Part shown: piece by piece, positions 8,308 to 17,776 of the stretch
How the letters are laid out: each line of letters starts with the position of its first letter
Numbering within the stretch: the stretch's first letter is position 1
DNA from: Luteibacter sp. dw_328
Lineage (GTDB): Bacteria; Pseudomonadota; Gammaproteobacteria; Xanthomonadales; Rhodanobacteraceae
Assembly (NCBI RefSeq): GCF_018449605.1
Contig: NZ_JAAVUW010000011.1
Location: 62,001 to 126,000 of the forward strand
Length of the DNA: 64,000 bases
Direction: 5' to 3'
Position numbers and translations under genes: made by a program
Notes under the pieces: model-generated
What the model was told of the DNA's origin: nothing
What the model saw: only the letters and a program-made list of their open reading frames with translations
Databases searched by the model: none

Positions 8308-9636
8308 ATGACGCCCATGTTTTCCTTACCCAAGACGGCCACCGCGCCGTTCTGCCCGTCCGAAGTTGCTGGCTCGATCGTGGTGCCGGCCGGACTTCCG
8401 TGGTGGAAGAAGGCTGCGCGCTTCGCCGGGCCCGGGCTTCTCGTATCCGTCGGCTATATGGACCCCGGCAATTGGGCGACGGACATCGAGGCCGGGTCTC
8501 GCTTTGGCTATCGGCTGCTCTTCGTCGTCCTGCTTTCCAGCCTTGCCGCGATTCTCTTGCAATGCCTGGCCGCAAGGTTGGGTATCGCCACGCGCAAGGA
8601 TCTCGCGCGGCTGTCCAGTGAGCGTTATCCGAAGGCCGTGGGGCGGGTGCAGTGGGTACTTGCGGAGATATCGATCATTTCCTGCGACCTGGCCGAGGTC
8701 CTCGGCAGCGCGCTGGCCTTCAAGCTTCTTTTCAACGTGTCGCTGCCTGTCGGCGTGGCCCTGACCGCACTGGACACCTTTATCGTGCTGGGCCTGCAGG
8801 GGCAGGGCTTCCGTCGCGTGGAGGCGATCATCCTCGGCCTCGTCGGCACCATCGGCATCTGCTTCGTCGTGCAACTGTTCCTTATCGGGCCAGACTGGGC
8901 TGCGGTGGCGGCCGGCTTCGTGCCTTCCATGCACGCCCTGTCGTCGCGCGAACCCCTGTACCTGGCGATCGGCATCCTCGGCGCGACGATCATGCCGCAT
9001 AACCTCTACCTGCATTCGTCCATCGTGCAGACGCGCGCCGTGTCCGGTGAAGAGGGCAAACGGGCTGCCATCCGGCTCACCCGTGTCGACACCATCGCCT
9101 CGCTGTGTCTCGCGCTGCTCATCAATGCGGCCATCCTCATCGTGGCCGCCTCCGCCTTCCATCGCACGGGGCGGACGGACGTGGCCGATATCTCCGATGC
9201 TTACCAATTGCTGGCGCCGATCGCCGGCACCACCGTCGCCGCCATGGCTTTTGCCATCGGCCTGTTCGCTTCGGGGCAGAGCTCGACCTTTACCGGCACG
9301 ATAGCCGGGCAGGTGATCATGGATGGCTTCCTCCAGATGAAGCTTCCCTGCTGGCAGCGGCGCCTGATTACCCGCGGGCTGGCCATCATTCCGGCCTTCA
9401 TCGGCGTGGTGACGATGGGCGACCGGGCGATCGGTGCCCTGCTGGTGGCCAGCCAGGTGGTCCTGAGTCTGCAGTTGCCCTTCGCCATGTATCCGTTAAT
9501 CCGCTTCACCGACGATCCCGGGTTGATGGGTGTGTTCGCCAATAGCCGACTCGTCTCGTACTCGGCGTGGTTCCTGTTCGTGGTGATCTCTGCGGCCAAC
9601 CTCTGGCTGGTTGCTCAGGTGTTCGACATGGCGTGA
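8308..9636 (+). CDS. mntH: NRAMP family divalent metal (Mn2+/Fe2+) transporter
   Basis: A 442-aa transporter with 11 predicted helices. Helix 1 carries the NRAMP metal-binding DPGN motif (SVGYMDPGNWATDIEAGS), and helix 6 carries the matching motif IMPHNLYLHSSIVQTR. MntH imports manganese and ferrous iron by proton symport across the inner membrane. The ATG at 8308 (MTPMFSL) or 8317 is the start; neither has a strong ribosome site. It is divergent from a flavin reductase, which may point to shared metal or oxidative-stress control. No MntR or Fur box was identified with certainty. Confidence 0.93.
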   Translation: MTPMFSLPKTATAPFCPSEVAGSIVVPAGLPWWKKAARFAGPGLLVSVGYMDPGNWATDIEAGSRFGYRLLFVVLLSSLAAILLQCLAARLGIATRKDLARLSSERYPKAVGRVQWVLAEISIISCDLAEVLGSALAFKLLFNVSLPVGVALTALDTFIVLGLQGQGFRRVEAIILGLVGTIGICFVVQLFLIGPDWAAVAAGFVPSMHALSSREPLYLAIGILGATIMPHNLYLHSSIVQTRAVSGEEGKRAAIRLTRVDTIASLCLALLINAAILIVAASAFHRTGRTDVADISDAYQLLAPIAGTTVAAMAFAIGLFASGQSSTFTGTIAGQVIMDGFLQMKLPCWQRRLITRGLAIIPAFIGVVTMGDRAIGALLVASQVVLSLQLPFAMYPLIRFTDDPGLMGVFANSRLVSYSAWFLFVVISAANLWLVAQVFDMA

Positions 9637-9709
9637 CGCGAGGCCGACATGCGCGTCACATATCGCCGTGCAGTCTCGGCCACCGACGACATCACCGGCG
9701 CCCGACGCG

Positions 9710-9913
9710 ATGCAGAGTCCCTACGTTCCGGAAACACCTGGCAGCTCACCGGTCATCCCGGAAGAGAAGCCGAACGCGCCAAAGCCGGAAATACCCGGCA
9801 ACCGCCCGGCGGGGGATCGGCCCCAGGAGCCTCGTCCGCATCCGGACGACCCCGAAGATGATGGCGTTCCCAGGCCACCGGCGCCCGAGGCGCTGGATGT
9901 TCGCATTCCATGA
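9710..9913 (+). CDS. small proline-rich hypothetical protein (67 aa)
   Basis: A short frame encoding a low-complexity peptide rich in Pro, Glu and Asp (for example VPETPGSSPVIPEEKPNAPK and PQEPRPHPDDPEDDGVPRPP). No membrane helix or signal is present, and it is likely disordered. Compositional regularity and its place between two real genes support coding, but there is no clear ribosome site. The real start could differ. Confidence 0.42.
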   Translation: MQSPYVPETPGSSPVIPEEKPNAPKPEIPGNRPAGDRPQEPRPHPDDPEDDGVPRPPAPEALDVRIP

Positions 9914-9949
9914 CAGCACGCATTCCCAGAAGCCAGAGGAATTCCGCTC

Positions 9950-10459
9950 ATGCCAGAGAAAAAAACCACTGCCAGGGCACGGAAGGACAAACGCGAAGGT
10001 AAATCGGCTTCGACCCAGGCCGGCGAGTATGTGCGGGAAGAGATCGACCATGTGCGTGAAGGCAAGCATGGCGCGCGGTCGGCCAAACAGGCCATAGCGA
10101 TCGGTCTTTCCAAGGCGCGCCGGGCTGGCGTGAAGGCCAAGCCGTCGAAGACCGCGAGCGCCGCCACGAAGAAGAAGGCGGCGCAGGAAACCAAAGCGGC
10201 CACGCGCAAGCGGTCGTCTGGGACCGCGGTGAAGAAATCCACTGCCCGCAAGCGCGCCTCGACCAAAGCACTCAAACGCGAAGGGACCGCCGCCGTGTCA
10301 AAGCGGGCGCTCTCCACGCAAGCAAGGAAGAGCGCATCCAAGCGCACGGCGAGCAGCCGCTCGGCCGCAGCAAAGAAGGCGGCGCACACCAAGGGTGCTG
10401 CGGGAAGGAAGACCGCCGCGAAGAAGGCGGCGCGGACCAGGGCGAAAAGAGCCTCCTGA
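9950..10459 (+). CDS. DUF6496 / histone H1-like Lys-Ala-rich protein
   Basis: A 169-aa strongly basic protein. The conserved block, about residues 24-60 (GEYVREEIDHVREGKHGARS then AKQAIAIGLSKARRAGV), is the DUF6496 signature. The remaining two thirds are Lys/Ala/Arg/Ser/Thr-rich repeats such as KKKAAQETKAATRKRS and AAKKAAHTKGAAGRKTAAKKAA, resembling eukaryotic H1 tails. Nucleic-acid binding or nucleoid compaction is inferred from composition only. A perfect 12-bp terminator hairpin follows the stop. Confidence 0.85.
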   Translation: MPEKKTTARARKDKREGKSASTQAGEYVREEIDHVREGKHGARSAKQAIAIGLSKARRAGVKAKPSKTASAATKKKAAQETKAATRKRSSGTAVKKSTARKRASTKALKREGTAAVSKRALSTQARKSASKRTASSRSAAAKKAAHTKGAAGRKTAAKKAARTRAKRAS

Positions 10460-10463
10460 TCGT

Positions 10464-10497
10464 CATCGGGCCCGCGTTATGCGGGCCCGATGCTTTC
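10464..10497 (+). terminator. Rho-independent-type terminator after the DUF6496 gene
   Basis: A perfect 12-bp stem (CATCGGGCCCGC / GCGGGCCCGATG) with a 5-nt loop sits a few bases after the stop codon and is followed by a short pyrimidine run (CTTTC). The weak T-run lowers certainty, but the stem is very stable. Confidence 0.7.
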
Positions 10498-10537
10498 GCT
10501 CATCTCGGATGAGAGAGCGGGGAATGGGAGCAGCGTC

Positions 10538-10696
10538 TTAGACGGAATCGCCACTCAGGCGGCTGGCGACTTCGCCCAGCCAGTCGTAACCGTCCATTTC
10601 GCCACCGAACAGGTCCATGCCGGCCATGTCGGCGGCGCGGTAACCATTCGAGAACTCGAACGTCGAGATGCCGTAATCGTTGCGAAGCTCATTCAT
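10538..10696 (-). CDS. 52-aa acidic hypothetical protein
   Basis: The ORF begins MNELRNDYGISTFEFSNGYR and continues AADMAGMDLFGGEMDGYDWL, then GEVASRLSGDSV. It has a textbook ribosome site (GGGAG, 7 nt upstream of ATG). The peptide is acidic, rich in Gly, Asp, Met and aromatic residues, and has no membrane segment or signal sequence. It stands alone between the DUF6496 terminator and the formaldehyde dehydrogenase promoter region. I do not recognise the family; a precursor peptide or small regulatory protein are open possibilities. Confidence 0.62.
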   Translation of the reverse strand: MNELRNDYGISTFEFSNGYRAADMAGMDLFGGEMDGYDWLGEVASRLSGDSV

Positions 10697-10740
10697 ATCG
10701 TTTCTCCCAGCCTTTATCGGGACCGGTTATCAATCGTCTG

Positions 10741-12306
<1,566 letters not shown>

Positions 12307-12314
12307 GCTTGCCG

Positions 12315-12731
12315 ATGAATGCATCGATCGACCTGATCCGCCGGTATCACGAGGCATTCAACCGTGCCGACTGGCCAGGCATGCTGGCCCTGTTGGACGA
12401 GCACGTCATTCATGACCTGAACCAGAGCGGCCGCGAAGTCGGGCGTGAACGTTTCGCTGCTTTCCTCCAGCGTACGACCGCCAGCTATGACGAGCAGCTT
12501 AAAAACGTCGTGGTCATGGTCAACGAGACCGGCACCCGGGCGGCGGCGGAATACATCATCCACGGTGTGTACAAGGCTACCGACGAAGGGCTTCCTCTCG
12601 CTCAGGGCCAGTCGTATGCCATGCCCGGGGGTGCCTTCTTCGACATCGCCGATGGCAGGATCCTTCGGGTCAGCAACTACTACAACCTCGAGGACTGGCT
12701 CTCCCAGATACGTCGGATCGATGTCGACTGA
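12315..12731 (+). CDS. nuclear transport factor 2 / SnoaL-like family protein
   Basis: A 138-aa protein with the cone-shaped NTF2-like fold. The N-terminal helix block is IDLIRRYHEAFNRADWPGML, followed by ALLDEHVIHDLNQSGREVG, and the C-terminal sheet ends GRILRVSNYYNLEDWLSQ. Such proteins include ketosteroid isomerases and ligand-binding or hydrolase homologues, so the function is not predictable. It follows the formaldehyde dehydrogenase stop by 8 bp and is probably in the same transcript. A hairpin follows it. Confidence 0.8.
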   Translation: MNASIDLIRRYHEAFNRADWPGMLALLDEHVIHDLNQSGREVGRERFAAFLQRTTASYDEQLKNVVVMVNETGTRAAAEYIIHGVYKATDEGLPLAQGQSYAMPGGAFFDIADGRILRVSNYYNLEDWLSQIRRIDVD

Positions 12732-12748
12732 GCCTTGAACGAGTGGGC

Positions 12749-12780
12749 AACGGGCCGCAGGTCTTCTGCGACCCGTTTCT
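12749..12780 (+). terminator. probable terminator after the NTF2-like gene
   Basis: A 12-bp stem with one mismatch, AACGGGCCGCAG paired with CTGCGACCCGTT, closes a 5-nt loop and is followed by TTCT. It sits 17 bp beyond the stop codon and just before the next gene's ribosome site. Confidence 0.6.
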
Positions 12781-12795
12781 CATTCAAGGTTGAGC

Positions 12796-13782
12796 ATGGC
12801 CTGGACGAACCCGTTCTTCGACCGTTCCAAGGAACACCACACACCGGAAGGATTCCGCAACCTCGAGCCGGACATCCGGCCGCCCGGCGGGCTCAAGCGC
12901 TGGCGTCGGGAGCGCAAGGAGCAACAGCTGCCCCGTCCACCCGATGCCGGCTACGAAGCCTTTGCCCGGCGCTGGTGGCAGACTGCTAACTTCGATGGCC
13001 ATCAGGATGCCGCCTGGTGGCTGGGTCACGCCACTGTCCTGGTACGGCACCAGGGGCTTACGGTGCTCACCGATCCGGTTCTGGGCCAACGCGCCTCGCC
13101 GCTCTCGTTTGCAGGGCCGGCGCGCCGCACGATAACGCCCGTCGACGTGGCTGGCCTGCCTGCCATCGACGTCGTGGTGATCTCGCACAATCATTACGAT
13201 CATCTCGATAACGCGACGGTGCATGCGCTCGCCCGGCGTTTCCCTCAGGCCGTTTTCCTCGTACCGCTAGGGTTGAAGCGCTGGTTCGACAAGGCGGGCA
13301 TCGGCAACGTCCGTGAGCTGGACTGGTGGGCGAGCACCGAGGTTCGGGGTGCCATGTTCACCTTCGTACCGGCGCGTCACTGGAGTGCGCGAACGCTGTG
13401 GGATCGTAATCGCTCGCTCTGGGGTGGCTGGGTCATGAACCATCAGGGCTTCCGTTTCTGGTTCGCGGGCGACACGGGCTATTCCGACAGGCTCGCCGAG
13501 ATCGGTCGGCGGGCCGGTCCGATCGATCTTGCCGCCATTCCCATTGGCGCTTATGCGCCTCGCTGGTTCATGCAGGGGCAGCACGTCGACCCCGCACAGG
13601 CGGTCCAATTGCACCAGGAGATCGGCTGCAAGCGCTCCATCGCGATCCATTGGGGCGTGTTCGAACTGGCCGATGACCAGCTGGATGAGCCGCCGCGGCT
13701 GCTCGGCGAGGCACTGGCGGAGGCGGGCCTGACGGAGGAGGACTTCATGCTCCTCAACATTGGTGGCCGAATTGCGCTCTAA
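12796..13782 (+). CDS. MBL-fold metallo-hydrolase (NAPE-PLD/UlaG-like)
   Basis: A 328-aa metallo-beta-lactamase-fold hydrolase. The metal motif is SHNHYDHLD (HxHxDH), with further ligands in PARHWSARTLWDRNRSLWGG, FAGDTGYSDRL and AIHWGVFEL. The WGGW block and overall order match N-acyl-phosphatidylethanolamine phospholipase D-like proteins, so a phospholipid or phosphodiester substrate is possible; this is inference. AAGG lies 8 nt upstream of the ATG. The stop overlaps the start of the S4 protein by one base (TAATG), implying translational coupling. Confidence 0.9.
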   Translation: MAWTNPFFDRSKEHHTPEGFRNLEPDIRPPGGLKRWRRERKEQQLPRPPDAGYEAFARRWWQTANFDGHQDAAWWLGHATVLVRHQGLTVLTDPVLGQRASPLSFAGPARRTITPVDVAGLPAIDVVVISHNHYDHLDNATVHALARRFPQAVFLVPLGLKRWFDKAGIGNVRELDWWASTEVRGAMFTFVPARHWSARTLWDRNRSLWGGWVMNHQGFRFWFAGDTGYSDRLAEIGRRAGPIDLAAIPIGAYAPRWFMQGQHVDPAQAVQLHQEIGCKRSIAIHWGVFELADDQLDEPPRLLGEALAEAGLTEEDFMLLNIGGRIAL

Positions 13783-14039
13783 TGGCAGACCCGATCATCC
13801 GAAAGCCGCCCGCCATGTCGTTTCATGAATTCCGCCTCGAAGGCGAGTATGTCGAACTCAACCTGCTGCTGAAGCTCGCCGGTCTTGCCGGTAGCGGTGG
13901 CGAAGGCAAGCGTTTCGTCGCCGATGGCCTTGTGACGGTCGACGGTGTCGTCGAATTGCGCAAGACGCACAAGGTACGTGCCGGACAAGTGGTGAAGTTC
14001 GGCGAGGAAGAGATCAGCGTGTTGCCCGAAGTCGACTGA
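13782..14039 (+). CDS. RNA-binding S4 domain protein (YbcJ-like)
   Basis: An 85-aa protein made of a single S4 domain. It has the helix-loop LNLLLKLAGLAGSGGEGKRF, then VADGLVTVDGVVELRKTHKV and RAGQVVKFGEEEISVL. It resembles E. coli YbcJ, a small S4 protein thought to bind structured RNA. It is coupled to the preceding hydrolase gene by a one-base overlap. A second ATG at 13815 (MSFHEF) is a possible alternative start. A strong bidirectional terminator follows. Confidence 0.85.
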   Translation: MADPIIRKPPAMSFHEFRLEGEYVELNLLLKLAGLAGSGGEGKRFVADGLVTVDGVVELRKTHKVRAGQVVKFGEEEISVLPEVD

Positions 14040-14054
14040 ACCCAGCGGCACGCA

Positions 14055-14090
14055 CAAAAAAACCCGGCGCTTCGCAGCGCCGGGTTTTTT
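14055..14090. terminator. bidirectional Rho-independent terminator
   Basis: An 11-bp perfect stem (AACCCGGCGCT / AGCGCCGGGTT) with a 4-nt loop is flanked by A7 on the left and T6 on the right. It can therefore stop transcription from the S4 gene and from the converging repeat-protein gene. Confidence 0.9.
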
Positions 14091-14107
14091 CGTTCATGCG
14101 CGTGAGA

Positions 14108-14407
14108 TTACATGCCCGACGAGGACGACTTGGCCGGAGCCGCCGTGTCACCCGTGGCAGCCTTCTTGTGCGTCTTCTTGTGGGTCGACTTCATGGTGCC
14201 GTCAGACGTACCGGACTTCATCGAATCGCCAGACTTCATTGAATCGTCCGACTTCATCGAGGAATCGCCCGACTTCATCGAATCGCTGCTCGTCTGCGTG
14301 GGCGTGGCGCTCTTGTCCGCTTTTTGGGCAGCATCCTGCGCGAAGGCCGCGCTGCCCATCACCGTACAACCAACCAGCATCGCGAGGATCAGTTTCGTGT
14401 TGCGCAT
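14108..14407 (-). CDS. secreted pentapeptide-repeat-like protein (DSMKSG repeats)
   Basis: A 99-aa exported protein. The N-terminal signal MRNTKLILAMLVGCTVMGSA ends near AFAQD. The mature part contains five to six copies of a short unit (DSMKSG, SSMKSD, DSMKSG, DSMKSG, GTMKST) and then HKKTHKK and a Ser-rich tail. It resembles the low-complexity MXKDX-type pentapeptide repeat proteins of proteobacteria, whose role is unknown. An AGGAG sits 8 nt before the ATG. The repeat is also visible in the DNA at 14215-14285 as near-identical units. Confidence 0.8.
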   Translation of the reverse strand: MRNTKLILAMLVGCTVMGSAAFAQDAAQKADKSATPTQTSSDSMKSGDSSMKSDDSMKSGDSMKSGTSDGTMKSTHKKTHKKAATGDTAAPAKSSSSGM

Positions 14408-14626
14408 GACGTAGCTCCTGGAACTTGTGGCGCCGATAGGAACATTGCGATACCCGGCGCGTAGGCATCGCTCACCGGTGACCCGGACTAAGTACGTGAT
14501 GCAGACGCTATCCCTTTTTCGATGAACGTTGCTCTTGCAACGCAGCATTTCCTAGGCGTTCGTTCAGGTGAAAATTAGCATCCGTTAAGTGACGGCGTGG
14601 GACGCGTGGTGTGAGCAGGGCGTGGA

Positions 14627-17600
14627 CTAGTGAAAGTCGCGCGAGACCGAGCCCAAAGCCGGCAGCAGGTCACTGAAATCGTGAAGACGATTCGCTACCA
14701 GGTGGCGCACACCATCGATCGACTGCCATTGCCCGTCGACAGCCAGGAGCACGGCATCGAGCAGTGCCTGGCGACAGGCTTCGGCCACCCTGGGCCGCAC
14801 GATCACGTTGACCTGTCCGGTTTCGTCTTCCAGGGTGACGAAGGTGATGCCGCTCGCGGTTTGCGGTCGCTGGCGCACAGTGACCAGGCCGGCGTGGCGT
14901 ATCCAGGCCCCGTTACGAGTGGTTTCGAGTTCGCTGGCGCGACGCACGCGCCGGGATTGCAAGTTCTTGCGAATCAGGCTGAGCGGATGTGCGGCAAGTG
15001 AGAGGCCATGAGTGGCGTAATCGGCGAAAACATTTTCCGTGAGAGTAGGCGGTCGCAGGGTCGGGCGTTCCTCGGCGACGTTGTCGAGCAGGGGCAGCGC
15101 CCGCTCGATGCCCGAACTCTCCCAGCGTGCGCGATGCCGATGGCCGCTGAGGACGCGCAAGGCTCCCGCGTCGGCAAGGCGTTCTCGCTCGAAGCGATTC
15201 ATGCCGGCGCGGCGGGCGAGATCGGCCAGGTCGCGAAACGGTGTCTCAGCACGTGCGGCGACGATTCGCACACCGAGATCGGCGGACAGGCCGCCGATCA
15301 GTCGTAAGCCCAGGCGCAGGGCGAAGGTGTCGGGTGTATTCGGTAAGCGCTCCAGGGTGCAGTCCCAGTCGCTGGCTGTGACATCCGGCGGGCGAACTTC
15401 CACGCCATGCCGACGAAGATCGGCCACCAGTTGTGCTGGCGCGTAGAAGCCCATCGGCTGGCTATTGAGCAGCGCACAGGTGAAGACCGCCGGGTGGTGG
15501 CACTTCATGTAGGAGGACGCATAGGCGATCAGGGCGAAACCGGCCGAATGCGATTCGGGAAAACCGTAGCTGCCAAAGCCCTGGATCTGGTCGATGATCT
15601 GCTGGGTGAATTCCGGTGTGTATCCGTTCTCCGCCATATTGCGGCGAATCCTCGGCTCGAATTTCTGCAGACCGCCGCGGCGCTTCCATGCCGCCATGGA
15701 GCGGCGCAATTCGTCCGATTCGCCAGCGGTAAAATTCGCGACGACCTGCAGGATCGCCATGACCTGCTCCTGGAAGATCGGCACGCCGAGCGTACGTTCC
15801 AGCACCGGTCGCACGCCGTGTTCGTAGACGATCTCACTGGCGGGAAGCTTTCGACGCTGCAGGTAGGGATGGACCATGCCGCCCTGGATAGGACCGGGCC
15901 TGACGATGGCCACCTGGATAACCAGGTCGTAATAGCACGCGGGTTTCAGTCGCGGCAGCATGGACATCTGCGCGCGTGATTCGATCTGGAAGACACCGAC
16001 GGTATCGGCGTTCTGGATCATCGTGTAGGTGTCGGGGTCGTCCATGGGAATGTCGGCGAGGCGACGGTAATCCTCACCGCCAAGCTTGCGTAACAGCTCG
16101 ACCGCTTTGCGCATGCAGGTGAGCATGCCCAGCGCCAGGCAGTCCACCTTGAGCAGCTTCATCGTTTCCAGGTCATCCTTGTCCCACTGGATGATCGTGC
16201 GATCGTCCATGGCGGCGTTCTCCACGGGAACGAGGTAGTGCAATGGCGTGTCGGAGATGACGAAGCCACCGACATGTTGCGACAGGTGCCGGGGCATGCC
16301 GTTGAGTTCCTCCACCAGCACGACCAGCTGGCGAAGGGTCCGGCTGCCGATGTCGAAACCACGCTCCTGAAGGCGCACGGTGATCGGTACATCGCCATGC
16401 GCATGCGAGTAGGCATGGCTGAGCTGGTCGAGCTGGTCTTCCGACAGGCCAAGCGCGCGACCCACATCGCGCGCGGCACTCTTGCGCCGATAGCTGATCA
16501 CGGTGGCGGCGAGTGCGGCACGTTCGCGTCCGTATTTGTTGAAGACGTACTGCAGCACTTCCTCGCGGCGTTCGTGTTCGAAGTCGACATCGATATCCGG
16601 CGGCTCATCGCGTTCGATCGAAATGAATCGTTCGAAGAGGGTGGAGATCTGCGCCGGATTGACCTCGGTAATGCCCAGGCAGAAACAGACCACGGAGTTC
16701 GCTGCCGAGCCGCGGCCCTGGCAGAGGATCTCGCGCGAGCGGGCGAACCGCACGATGTCCTGCACGGTGAGGAAGAAGGCTTCGTACTGCATCTGGCCGA
16801 CGAGCATCAATTCTTTCTCGATGCGTTCGACCAGCCGCTCGGGGATGCCTTCGGGCCAGCGCGTGGCGGCGCCGGCATAGGTGAGCTGGCGCAGGTAGGC
16901 CGGTGCATCCATGCCATCGGGAACCAGCTCACGTGGATAGACGTAGTTGATGCCGCGGATATCGAAACCCGTGCAACGTGCGGCGACCACGAGCGTCTCG
17001 TCGATGAGGTCCGCGGGATAGATGCGTGCGAGGGTCTCGCGCCGGCGCAGGTGACGCTCGCCGTTGGGAAACAGGGCGTGGCCTGCTTCGGCGATGGGTC
17101 GGTTGAGCCGGATCGCCGTCATGACGTCCTGCAGGGCGCGACGCCGGCGCAGGTGCATGTGGACGTCGCCGGCGGCGACACAAGGCAACGCGTGACGCAC
17201 GCCAAGCTCGCGCAGAGCCATCAGTTCAGCGTCGTCGTGCTGGCCACGGTGCAGCTCGACGGCAAGCCATGCGCGCTCGCTGAAATGCTTTGCCACCCAG
17301 TGGGCGCGCTCGTCGTGCAGCGTGGCGTCGGCGGCGTTCAGGGGCCCGGGAATCCATAGCAGGCAAAGCCCCCCGGCGAGAGACTCGATGTCGGTACGGT
17401 GCAGCTCGTAGTGGCCCTTGGCCGCGCGTCGGCGACCCAGGGTGATGAGCCTGCACAATTCGGTATAGCCGGCCTGGTTCTCCACCAGCAGAACCAGCAC
17501 GGTGCCGTCCTCGAGCCGGAACTCACTGCCGACGATCAGGGGCAGGTTGCTTTCCAGCGAGGCCTCCAGCGCACGCACGATGCCGGAGAGGGAGCATTCG

Positions 17601-17770
17601 TCGGTGATGGCCAAGGCGCCGTAACCGATGTCCTTCGCACGTTCGAACAGTTCGCGCGCGTTGGATGCACCGCGCTGAAAACTGAAGTCACTCAGTGCAT
17701 GCAGCTCGGCATAAGCGGGGGCGGGGGCATCTCCGTCGTTGGCGGGAGGCGGTAGTTCGAAGGGAAGCAT
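14627..17770 (-). CDS. dnaE2: error-prone DNA polymerase DnaE2 (ImuC)
   Basis: A 1047-aa C-family polymerase alpha subunit. It has an N-terminal PHP domain starting YAELHALSDFSFQRGASNAR, the catalytic aspartate motif PPDIDVDFEHERREE, and a C-terminal OB-fold (GITFVTLEDETGQVNVIVRP). The length of about 1050 aa, against about 1170 for replicative DnaE, is typical of DnaE2/ImuC. It performs translesion synthesis with ImuA and ImuB in SOS-induced mutagenesis. It is the last gene of the lexA-imuA-imuB-dnaE2 cassette, 6 bp after imuB. Confidence 0.96.
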   Translation of the reverse strand: MLPFELPPPANDGDAPAPAYAELHALSDFSFQRGASNARELFERAKDIGYGALAITDECSLSGIVRALEASLESNLPLIVGSEFRLEDGTVLVLLVENQAGYTELCRLITLGRRRAAKGHYELHRTDIESLAGGLCLLWIPGPLNAADATLHDERAHWVAKHFSERAWLAVELHRGQHDDAELMALRELGVRHALPCVAAGDVHMHLRRRRALQDVMTAIRLNRPIAEAGHALFPNGERHLRRRETLARIYPADLIDETLVVAARCTGFDIRGINYVYPRELVPDGMDAPAYLRQLTYAGAATRWPEGIPERLVERIEKELMLVGQMQYEAFFLTVQDIVRFARSREILCQGRGSAANSVVCFCLGITEVNPAQISTLFERFISIERDEPPDIDVDFEHERREEVLQYVFNKYGRERAALAATVISYRRKSAARDVGRALGLSEDQLDQLSHAYSHAHGDVPITVRLQERGFDIGSRTLRQLVVLVEELNGMPRHLSQHVGGFVISDTPLHYLVPVENAAMDDRTIIQWDKDDLETMKLLKVDCLALGMLTCMRKAVELLRKLGGEDYRRLADIPMDDPDTYTMIQNADTVGVFQIESRAQMSMLPRLKPACYYDLVIQVAIVRPGPIQGGMVHPYLQRRKLPASEIVYEHGVRPVLERTLGVPIFQEQVMAILQVVANFTAGESDELRRSMAAWKRRGGLQKFEPRIRRNMAENGYTPEFTQQIIDQIQGFGSYGFPESHSAGFALIAYASSYMKCHHPAVFTCALLNSQPMGFYAPAQLVADLRRHGVEVRPPDVTASDWDCTLERLPNTPDTFALRLGLRLIGGLSADLGVRIVAARAETPFRDLADLARRAGMNRFERERLADAGALRVLSGHRHRARWESSGIERALPLLDNVAEERPTLRPPTLTENVFADYATHGLSLAAHPLSLIRKNLQSRRVRRASELETTRNGAWIRHAGLVTVRQRPQTASGITFVTLEDETGQVNVIVRPRVAEACRQALLDAVLLAVDGQWQSIDGVRHLVANRLHDFSDLLPALGSVSRDFH

Positions 17771-17776
17771 GGAAAC

